9,433 nucleotides of DNA from an uncultured Mollicutes bacterium (GTDB lineage Bacteria > Bacillota_I > Bacilli_A > RFN20 > CAG-826), in NCBI GenBank assembly GCA_900542595.1, contig UQOB01000045.1, forward strand, positions 1-9,433. Reading direction: 5' to 3'. Shown in pieces: positions 1 to 5,035 of this stretch. Each line of letters starts with the position of its first letter. The stretch's first letter is position 1. The translations under genes and the position numbers were made by a program. The notes beneath the pieces are model-generated. The model saw nothing but the letters and a program-made list of their open reading frames with translations. It was not told the origin of the DNA and ran no database searches.

Positions 1-566
1 TTATCGATTCTGCTTCAAATGGATATGGAACTGAATTGGCCGATATTCTTGATACTATTGAGAAACAAAATGCCGTCGATCCTAAAGAATTAAAAGAACA
101 TTTTTGGAATATGTTTGTTATTGATGCATTTATAGGTAACTGGGATAGACATAATGGTAATTGGGGTTTTTTGTATAACCAAGAAAACGATGAAATGAAA
201 ATTGCTCCAATCTTTGATTGTGGTTCATCTTTATTTCCTCAAATTGACGATGAACTAATTAAAAAAGTTATGTCATCTAAGACAGAAATGGACGCTCGCG
301 TTTTTGATATGCCAACTTCTGCAATACTAGTAAAAGGAAAAAGAGGGAACTATTTTAGAATGATAACATCCTTGGAATACAGTGACTGTAATGAAGCAAT
401 CAAAAGAATCGTTCCTAAAATCAATCTTAAACAGATTAATTCATTAATTGACGAAGTGGAGCAAGCAAGTGATTTACAAAAATTATTTCTTAAAAAAATA
501 CTAAAATTACGTAAAGAAAATATATTGGATTATGCACTTATGAAATTGACTCAAAACAACTTATAG
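1..566 (+). CDS. HipA/CtkA-like serine/threonine kinase, C-terminal part (5' end outside window)
   Basis: The reading frame is open from base 3 across the left edge, so this is the C-terminal part of a longer protein. The TTG at 36 is an internal codon, not a likely start. Visible motifs are those of the HipA-like kinase C-terminal domain: GNWDRHNGNWG, with the catalytic Asp codon at 144-146 and the metal-binding Asn at 153-155, and the DFG-equivalent FDCGSS with its Asp at 216-218. Upstream residues NGYGTEL also fit the family. HipA-like proteins phosphorylate protein substrates (GltX for E. coli HipA) and act as growth-arresting toxins or regulators in the cytoplasm. The substrate here cannot be told. 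The TAG stop overlaps the ribosome binding site of the next kinase gene, so the two are probably co-transcribed. No HipB-like regulator is visible, but it could lie to the left. Family call is confident; a toxin role is inference. Confidence 0.85.
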   Translation, partial: IDSASNGYGTELADILDTIEKQNAVDPKELKEHFWNMFVIDAFIGNWDRHNGNWGFLYNQENDEMKIAPIFDCGSSLFPQIDDELIKKVMSSKTEMDARVFDMPTSAILVKGKRGNYFRMITSLEYSDCNEAIKRIVPKINLKQINSLIDEVEQASDLQKLFLKKILKLRKENILDYALMKLTQNNL

Positions 567-576
567 GAGTTTAGAA

Positions 577-1107
577 ATGTTTAATGTTAACGATGAAATA
601 TCAATCAGCGATATTAAATACACAATAGTAAAACTTTTAGGACATGGTAAAGGTGGATATTCATATCTAGCAACAACTGATAATAAAAAATATGTATTAA
701 AACAAATCCATCACGAGCCTTGTTCTTATTACCAATTTGGTAACAAAATCGAAGCCGAATTACATGATTATGAGCGACTTCTTAAAACAGGAATTAGAAT
801 TCCTAAATTGATTGCGTTTGATAAAGATAAAGAAATAATCATTAAAGAATATATTGAAGGACCAGTCTTATCTGACCTAATTAAATCAAATAAAGATATA
901 ACAATTTATATTAAGCAAATGAAAGACATGCTTCCTAATATTTATAGTGCAGGTCTTAATATTGATTATTATCCAACAAATTTCATTATCAATAAGAATG
1001 ATAATTTAATTTATTACATTGATTACGAATGCAATTTATACGATGCAAAATGGGATTTTGATAATTGGGGAATAAAGTATTGGAATGGCGGTGAAAAACT
1101 AATTTAA
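577..1107 (+). CDS. Small protein-kinase-like (eukaryotic-like/RIO/APH fold) protein
   Basis: This 176-residue cytoplasmic protein has the hallmarks of a minimal protein-kinase fold. It has a glycine-rich loop LGHGKGGYSY (residues 21-30), a candidate ATP-binding Lys42 in YVLKQI, a hinge-like stretch IIIKEYIEGP (87-96), a catalytic-loop equivalent NIDYYPTNF (Asp130, Asn135) and a DFG-equivalent YIDYE (Asp149). It is shorter than canonical Ser/Thr kinases (about 260 residues) because the C-lobe ends soon after the metal-binding Asp. That resembles lipopolysaccharide-kinase/RIO-like enzymes. An AGGAG at 565-569, overlapping the previous stop, gives a clear start. It follows the HipA-like gene by 10 bp, so it probably forms a two-kinase operon with it. 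It could be a partner, an antagonist or an independent kinase; the substrate is unknown. It could also be an aminoglycoside-phosphotransferase-like small-molecule kinase. Confidence 0.75.
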   Translation: MFNVNDEISISDIKYTIVKLLGHGKGGYSYLATTDNKKYVLKQIHHEPCSYYQFGNKIEAELHDYERLLKTGIRIPKLIAFDKDKEIIIKEYIEGPVLSDLIKSNKDITIYIKQMKDMLPNIYSAGLNIDYYPTNFIINKNDNLIYYIDYECNLYDAKWDFDNWGIKYWNGGEKLI

Positions 1108-1115
1108 AAATGAAA

Positions 1116-1184
1116 ATGGTATCGTTTTTCTAGTAAAGGTATTATCTTGCTATATTTTGTATTAAAGCGATAGCACAAAGACAA
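1116..1184 (+). repeat. Dispersed repeat R, copy 1 (degenerate)
   Basis: This non-coding block starts 8 bp after the kinase stop codon. It matches the R copies at 2676 and 4308 in the same orientation, including TCTAGTAA near its start, TTTTGTATTAAAGCGATAG and GCACAAAGACA. It is the shortest and most diverged copy: about 10 bases of the middle are missing compared with copy 3. I do not recognise it. Tandem sub-units in the better copies suggest a protein-binding array such as a transposon end, but no transposase is present. Confidence 0.7.
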
Positions 1185-1244
1185 CACGAATAACCGTGGT
1201 CGTATGGTTGCTGGAAACATAAATTATAAATATGGAATTTAATT

Positions 1245-1715
1245 ATGGAAAAATTCAATATTAAAAGAATGTACGGTTTTTATTGGATGATTATTTCCTT
1301 AGCAATTCAACTAATAACATTTATTTGCTTTTTATGCTTGATATTTTATTTAAAGTCTTTTGATTCCACAAATGCTAATCAAGAAGCAGTTAATGAAATA
1401 TTTATTGTTCTAATATTGATAGATGTATTGTTTGCTATTTGTTTTATTGCTTCTTTGATTATATATCTATATAGATTTTTGCCATTTATTAATTCAAAAG
1501 GAAAATTGATTCATGTTAAAATCCTAGAAAGATCCATAGGTAGTGTAATGTATGGAAAAATCGAAACAGATAATTTAAATAAAAAAGTTAGAATTAGATT
1601 TGTATCTAGAATATTCTCTAAATATTTCACTTCATATCAAGTTGGAGATTACGCAGAGTGCTTTGTTAGAGAACAAGATTTGTCAGATCCTAAAATTGTT
1701 GTACTTTATAGATAA
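1245..1715 (+). CDS. Hypothetical two-TM membrane protein with C-terminal soluble domain
   Basis: This 156-residue protein is not recognised. Two strongly hydrophobic segments (about residues 13-36 and 51-75) are separated by a short polar loop (SFDSTNANQEA). A basic, beta-rich tail of about 80 residues follows and contains KGKLIHVKILERSIGSV and YQVGDYAECFV. The topology suggests a membrane hairpin with both ends in the cytoplasm and a small C-terminal domain, but no enzymatic motif is seen. The ribosome binding site is poor, with only TATGGAAT upstream. It sits alone between repeat R copy 1 and terminator-like repeat S copy 1. It could be an immunity or accessory protein of the island, but nothing in the sequence decides this. 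Confidence 0.65.
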   Translation: MEKFNIKRMYGFYWMIISLAIQLITFICFLCLIFYLKSFDSTNANQEAVNEIFIVLILIDVLFAICFIASLIIYLYRFLPFINSKGKLIHVKILERSIGSVMYGKIETDNLNKKVRIRFVSRIFSKYFTSYQVGDYAECFVREQDLSDPKIVVLYR

Positions 1716-1803
1716 AATTGAAATTATAGTTATCTTTCTTGAATTAAAATTTAGTATACTTCCAGTAAGAAATAACAATAGCGATTTCGATTTAAATTAC
1801 TAA

Positions 1804-1884
1804 ATTGAAAGCAAGTGGAAACGCATAGAATTGCTTTAGTGTCATTTCGTGCGTTTTTTGCATTTCATGTTTTAATGTGAAATA
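1804..1884 (+). repeat. Dispersed repeat S, copy 1, terminator-like
   Basis: About 80 bp here closely match 4387-4468, with long identical stretches such as GAAAGCAAGTGGAAACGCAT and TTTAGTGTCATTTCGTGCG. The block folds as a long hairpin: AAACGCA pairs with TGCGTTT, and partial inner pairing surrounds the loop TTTAGTG. A T-run follows, as expected of a rho-independent terminator for the membrane-protein gene about 90 bp upstream. A second small inverted repeat (ATTTCA/TGAAAT) follows. Inner pairing is weaker here than in copy 2. Confidence 0.75.
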
Positions 1885-1904
1885 ATGAAAATGAACGTTA
1901 ATCA

Positions 1905-1933
1905 TCGACAAATTGGTAATTGAAATGTATAAT
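1905..1933 (+). promoter_or_regulatory. Sigma-A-type promoter for the nucleotidyltransferase-like gene
   Basis: A -35 box TCGACA (1905-1910, five of six to consensus) is followed by a 17-bp spacer and a perfect -10 TATAAT (1928-1933). Transcription would start near 1940, giving a leader of about 70 nt before the ATG at 2009. The gene therefore has its own promoter and does not rely on read-through, which the S terminator just upstream would block. Confidence 0.8.
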
Positions 1934-1939
1934 AATAAG

Positions 1940-1967
1940 ATTTGAAGAAAAGATACATACTTCAAAT
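1940..1967 (+). promoter_or_regulatory. Perfect 8-bp inverted repeat at the start of the leader
   Basis: ATTTGAAG (1940-1947) and CTTCAAAT (1960-1967) form a perfect inverted repeat around a 12-nt loop. It starts at the predicted transcription start and ends 26 bp before the AGGAGG. It could be an operator bound by a dimeric repressor or a 5' hairpin that stabilises the mRNA. There is no T-run, so it is not a terminator. Confidence 0.55.
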
Positions 1968-2008
1968 GGTAGGCATGGGGATAAAATTTATTTAGGAGGT
2001 TTTTAAGT

Positions 2009-2671
2009 ATGTATCATTATATAGAAGATAAAGAATTTCTAAAGAAGTTAAGATCAGTTTGCTCTAATTTAGTTAATCAGTTGGTTCAAGAAATTAATAA
2101 TGAAGGCAAGATGATAGTTGTGGCACATAGTGTTGGCAGTGGTTCTAGAAATTTAGAAACTCAAAACGAATTTGAACCAGTTGACTTAGATTACAATATT
2201 TCTATTATTAGTTCTTGGAATATTAATGATTGTCAAGGAATCAAAGAATATATAAGGAAAAAGTTTAATGTAATCTTAAACAGAAATGGATGGGGTGATT
2301 GCCAAGATTCTACGTCTGCTTTAACTACTGAATATCGAAATTTTACAAGTGGAAACAAGACAAGATTTAGCATTGACTTAGGAATCGTTGTTGAAGATTC
2401 AAATGGCTCATGGTGGAGACTAATTCATCAGAAAACTGGTAATACACGCAATGATGTTTGGATTTGGAATGAAGGACGTAATTCATATAATTTAAATAAA
2501 AAAGTTGATTGGCTTAAAAACCATAACTATTGGAATGAAGTAAGAGAAGGGTACTTAACTAAGAAAAATATGTATTTAACAAGAAATGATTATAATCATC
2601 CATCGTTTATTTGTTATATCGAAGCAGTTAACGAAGTTTATGATCGATACAATCATAGAAAAAAGTCTTAA
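2009..2671 (+). CDS. Nucleotidyltransferase-fold (Pol-beta-like) protein
   Basis: This 220-residue cytoplasmic protein carries the three-part signature of the polymerase-beta nucleotidyltransferase superfamily. It has a GS-type turn in AHSVGSGSRNL (residues 39-49), a paired-Asp metal site VDLDYNISI (Asp59, Asp61) and a third acidic residue on a following strand, RFSIDLGIV (Asp123). The C-terminal half is Trp- and Asn-rich and matches nothing I recognise. Proteins of this fold transfer NMPs to proteins, RNA or small molecules, and some make cyclic-nucleotide signals in phage defence. No effector gene of a CBASS-type pair adjoins it, so that role is not supported. The start is well defined by a perfect AGGAGG (1994-1999) nine bases before the ATG. 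It has its own promoter and leader hairpin, lies between repeats S1 and R2, and its stop is 5 bp from R2. Fold call is fairly sure; substrate unknown. Confidence 0.7.
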   Translation: MYHYIEDKEFLKKLRSVCSNLVNQLVQEINNEGKMIVVAHSVGSGSRNLETQNEFEPVDLDYNISIISSWNINDCQGIKEYIRKKFNVILNRNGWGDCQDSTSALTTEYRNFTSGNKTRFSIDLGIVVEDSNGSWWRLIHQKTGNTRNDVWIWNEGRNSYNLNKKVDWLKNHNYWNEVREGYLTKKNMYLTRNDYNHPSFICYIEAVNEVYDRYNHRKKS

Positions 2672-2675
2672 TTAA

Positions 2676-2754
2676 GGGGTTTCGTTTATCTAGTAAGGGT
2701 TTCATTTTGCTAGTAGGGGTGTCGGCTTGTATCAATTCGATAGCACAAAGACAT
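2676..2754 (+). repeat. Dispersed repeat R, copy 2
   Basis: This 79-bp block starts 5 bp after the nucleotidyltransferase stop. Its first 25 bases are nearly identical to copy 3 at 4308. It contains three related sub-units beginning GGGGTTTCG (2676), GGGTTTCATTTTGCTAGTA (2697) and GGGGTGTCGG (2716), and ends in CGATAGCACAAAGACAT. It is on the same strand and in the same relative position, downstream of a gene, as copy 1. The function is unknown. Confidence 0.8.
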
Positions 2755-2765
2755 TCGTACAGTAT

Positions 2766-2800
2766 GCCGAAATTGAACCAAGATTTCGGCTTTTATTATA
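2766..2800 (+). terminator. Rho-independent terminator
   Basis: GCCGAAAT (2766-2773) pairs perfectly with ATTTCGGC (2783-2790) around a 9-nt loop and is followed by TTTTATTATA. It lies immediately after repeat R copy 2 and would end transcription of the nucleotidyltransferase-like gene. Confidence 0.85.
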
Positions 2801-2828
2801 TAAAAAAGTTTTAATACAAAATTAGATG

Positions 2829-2853
2829 AGTTGTCTTCAATTTGTGGACAACT
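2829..2853 (+). promoter_or_regulatory. Inverted repeat AGTTGTC-N11-GACAACT just upstream of the Fic gene
   Basis: Two perfect 7-bp arms flank an 11-nt spacer and end 8 bp before the ATG at 2862, where a ribosome binding site would be expected. The same arms with the same spacing recur inside the gene at 3043-3067. This may be an operator or a hairpin controlling translation. Alternatively it is a decayed copy of the coding segment, because the DNA here also reads ELSSICGQLNI against ELSPFCGQLKL in the protein. Confidence 0.45.
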
Positions 2854-2861
2854 GAATATTA

Positions 2862-3734
2862 ATGTGTTATCAAACTAATATGATAAAACACTCAATTAGA
2901 TATTTTAATAAGAAAGAAGTTAGAGCGGTTTGGGATAATGAACAATCGATGTGGTGGTATTCTGCGGTTGATTTTATTAATATTCTCATTGAACCGAATT
3001 CACCAAGAAGATATTGGAATAATGTTAAGGTGAGAAATCCGGAGTTGTCTCCTTTTTGTGGACAACTGAAATTATATGCAGATGATGGAAAAAAATATGT
3101 TTCTGATGTCATAAATGAGAGTGGTGTTAGATTACTTTTAACCATCATTCCATCTAAATACAAAAAGCAAGTATTAGATTGGATAACAGGTATGCTTGAT
3201 CCAATTGATGAACAAAGCAAAAGAAAAGCACATCAGCTTTATAAAACAAATTTGATTAGCGAAGACGAAGTTGGAAAAACTATTTCTCTTCAAAAGATTC
3301 ATGCATATATATTTGAAGGATTATATGATTTTGCCGGAAAAATAAGAACAAAAACAATCTCTAAAGGTGGATTTATATTTGCTAATGGTGATTTCTTACC
3401 TCAAATCTTATTACAAATTGATAAAATGCCTCAATCCACATTTGATGAAATAGTGGAAAAGTATGTAGAGATGAATATTGCTCATCCATTCATGGAAGGA
3501 AATGGACGTGCAACAAGGATTTGGCTTGATTTAATCTTTATTAAAGAACTTAAAGAATGCATCGATTGGTCTAAGATTGACAAAAAAGATTATTTCGACG
3601 CAATGATGTTGAGCTCTAATTCTGATGTAAAGATTAAAGAGTTATTAAAAGACGCTTTAACTGATGAAATCGATAATAGGGAATTATTCCTAAAAGGAAT
3701 TGATACCTCTTACTATTATGAAGAAGTTGAATAG
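2862..3734 (+). CDS. Fic-domain protein with N-terminal Bro-N/antirepressor-like domain
   Basis: This 290-residue protein has two parts. Residues about 10-110 (FNKKEVRAVWDNEQSMWWYSAVDFINIL ending VLDWI, given here by its ends) resemble Bro-N/phage-antirepressor DNA-binding domains. Residues about 140-250 form a Fic domain with the helix KIHAYIFEGLYDFAGKIR and the active-site motif HPFMEGNGRATR (208-219), complete with catalytic His, the Asn-Gly-Arg anion hole and the second Arg. Fic enzymes usually transfer AMP from ATP to Ser/Thr/Tyr hydroxyls of proteins. I see no clear (S/T)xxxE(G/N) inhibitory helix, so inhibition may be lacking or supplied in trans. The layout, including the C-terminal GID-SYYYEE, matches a recurrent gut-bacterial family I recognise. 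No Shine-Dalgarno stands before the ATG at 2862 or the in-frame ATG at 2880, so the start is uncertain. Downstream is non-coding. Confidence 0.85.
   Translation: MCYQTNMIKHSIRYFNKKEVRAVWDNEQSMWWYSAVDFINILIEPNSPRRYWNNVKVRNPELSPFCGQLKLYADDGKKYVSDVINESGVRLLLTIIPSKYKKQVLDWITGMLDPIDEQSKRKAHQLYKTNLISEDEVGKTISLQKIHAYIFEGLYDFAGKIRTKTISKGGFIFANGDFLPQILLQIDKMPQSTFDEIVEKYVEMNIAHPFMEGNGRATRIWLDLIFIKELKECIDWSKIDKKDYFDAMMLSSNSDVKIKELLKDALTDEIDNRELFLKGIDTSYYYEEVE
3043..3067 (+). repeat. Second copy of AGTTGTC-N11-GACAACT, inside the Fic gene
   Basis: It lies in the N-terminal domain coding region, with the same 7-bp arms and 11-nt spacing as the copy at 2829-2853, 214 bp downstream in the same orientation. 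Flanking bases also match: GAG precedes and TGAA follows in both. Confidence 0.6.
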
Positions 3735-4307
3735 CGGAGTATCACTTTAGTTGTAAGCACCCCCGATTTTTTTATGGATTTGTCTCATTTAAGTAGCAAA
3801 CACTGTCAATCACGGATTATTTTTGTACAAAAGGGAGTGCAGACAAAAAATTAAAAAGGTAGCAAAAACAAAACGTTCTGATAATTACCTTGAAATTATA
3901 AGTAAAGATTATAAAAATGCAGGAATTGAAATTGCTGAGTGGAACAAAGATTAAAAATAGTTTTAAAGCTCTATTGCTAGCGATGTGATGAGGAACGCTA
4001 AGTCAAATACGATGACTACACTTCCTGATATGAGGTCATATTTTTTGATTTTAAATGATTTTTTAATAAGGCTAGCAAACAGTAATAGAAGATGAGGTAA
4101 TTTAAGAAGATGGTTAATTTTAATTGTGTACAATTATTAGAAAAGTTGAATCAAATATCATTCTAGCTTTTTTAGGCATTTTATTTTCTCTCTTGTATAG
4201 TTGGGTATTCATTATCCCAAATTGCATCGTTTTGTCAGTATTTTTTTGTGTTATTTAATTGCTGTTAATGTCAAGCAAGAAATATTGATAAAATTGGCCC
4301 TTTATAT
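3735..4307. other. Long AT-rich stretch without an intact gene
   Basis: No convincing gene is present between the Fic stop and repeat R copy 3. The best reading frame runs from a TTG at 3823 to TAA at 3954 (43 codons, ending KNAGIEIAEWNKD). It lacks a good ribosome binding site and may be the tail of a decayed gene. A stem TAGCG/CGCTA (3978-3982 with 3996-4000) and a weak stem ATGAC/GTCAT before a T-run (4012-4046) suggest a structured transcript or a poor terminator. An open frame over 4201-4422 starts in this stretch and runs through repeat R copy 3; I treat it as spurious. Confidence 0.5.
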
Positions 4308-4386
4308 GGGGTTTCGTTTATCTAGTAAGGGTGTCGTTTTGCTAGTAGGGGCGTCATTTTGTATTAAAGCGATAGTACAAAGACAT
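4308..4386 (+). repeat. Dispersed repeat R, copy 3 (best copy)
   Basis: This is the clearest copy. Three sub-units follow each other: 4308-4328, 4329-4347 (GGGTGTCGTTTTGCTAGTA) and 4348-4366 (GGGGCGTCATTTTGTATTA), then AAGCGATAGTACAAAGACAT. Tandem 19-21 bp sites inside a longer repeat are typical of transposase-binding ends, for example in IS21-like or Tn7-like elements. The TGTC in the units would suit that, but no element body is present. It directly abuts repeat S copy 2. Confidence 0.8.
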
Positions 4387-4468
4387 ATTGAAAGCAAGTG
4401 GAAACGCATTGAAGTGATTTAGTGTCATTTCGTGCGTTTTTTTGCATTTCATTTTTTAATGTGAAATC
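4387..4468 (+). terminator. Dispersed repeat S, copy 2: strong terminator hairpin
   Basis: AAACGCA pairs with TGCGTTT. After a one-base bulge, GAAGTGA pairs with TCATTTC (one G-T wobble) around the loop TTTAGTG. The hairpin is followed by a run of seven to eight T. This is a strong rho-independent terminator and a near-identical repeat of 1804-1884. There is no intact gene directly upstream for it to terminate, which suggests it moved or stayed behind with repeat R. Confidence 0.8.
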
Positions 4469-4564
4469 ATTGTCACTTAACAAGAAAATAAATTTTATTT
4501 TGCAATTTTTGTATATATATATTTAAATTTCGATATAAATCTTTTCAAAATTAGGGGGTTGAAT

Positions 4565-4831
4565 ATGGCATATATCTTAAGTGATGATTCAGTTAAATTA
4601 ATAAGAGAAATTCAAAAAGATGATAAAAACCATTTTAAAATTACTAATAAAAATGAATTATTACAGTTTGCTATGGGTGTCAGTTTTCTTATGATGTTTC
4701 AAGGGTTAAAGGGAAAAAATAAATTATCTCCTGAAGATGAAACTAAATTAGGGAAACTTACAGCTTTAATGGATGAATTAAAAGAACATCAAGATGATAT
4801 TGATTACGAAGATTTAAATAGGCGCCTATAA
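4565..4831 (+). CDS. Hypothetical small acidic protein (88 aa)
   Basis: The protein is not recognised. I chose the ATG at 4565 because AGGGGG (4553-4558) lies six bases upstream. An in-frame TTG two codons earlier overlaps the end of that site. The predicted protein is alpha-helical and highly charged, with one hydrophobic helix in the middle (LLQFAMGVSFLMMFQGL). It has no Cys and ends in an acidic segment with ELKEHQDDIDYEDL. There is no signal peptide; the hydrophobic helix is more likely a protein-protein interface than a membrane anchor. It has its own terminator, so it is monocistronic. Length and composition would suit an antitoxin, immunity or phage/plasmid accessory protein, but no motif shows this. 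Confidence 0.7.
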   Translation: MAYILSDDSVKLIREIQKDDKNHFKITNKNELLQFAMGVSFLMMFQGLKGKNKLSPEDETKLGKLTALMDELKEHQDDIDYEDLNRRL

Positions 4832-4849
4832 GATTAAAATAATGACTTT

Positions 4850-4878
4850 GAGACCATTAAGGTCTCTTTTTTATTTTT
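4850..4878 (+). terminator. Rho-independent terminator of the 88-aa protein gene
   Basis: GAGACC (4850-4855) and GGTCTC (4861-4866) form a perfect 6-bp stem around ATTAA, followed by TTTTTTATTTTT. It lies 18 bp after the stop codon. Confidence 0.9.
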
Positions 4879-5035
4879 GAGATGAAACTGTGAGTTGAAA
4901 TCTATTTCAATTTTGAAATATTAACAAGGGATTTAAAAGGATTTTTCGCTTTTTAGATTTTGTAAATGATAAGAATCTAATATCTTTATACTGATATTTC
5001 TTTTAGAAAATTATGGTTTAGGATAGTCTTAATAT

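Noticed and set aside
1600..1803. Open frame of 67 codons overlapping the membrane-protein gene
   Set aside because: It starts inside the 1245-1715 gene in another frame, has low-complexity AT-driven content and no ribosome binding site.
2009..2671. CBASS cyclase call for the nucleotidyltransferase
   Set aside because: The metal-binding motifs fit the fold, but no effector or accessory gene of such a system is next to it and the C-terminal half is not recognisably that of a CD-NTase.
3959..4090. Resemblance to a type II CRISPR repeat/tracrRNA (GTTTTAAAGCTCTATTGCTAG and AATAAGGCTAG)
   Set aside because: No repeat array, spacers or cas genes are present, and the match is short and expected by chance in AT-rich DNA.
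1116..4386. Repeat R as integron attC sites
   Set aside because: The direct-repeat and cassette layout is suggestive, but R shows no imperfect dyad and no RYYYAAC/GTTRRRY core pairs, and no tyrosine integrase is in the window.
4201..4422. Open frame of 73 codons across repeats R3 and S2
   Set aside because: It runs through two dispersed non-coding repeats, has no ribosome binding site and no recognisable protein features.
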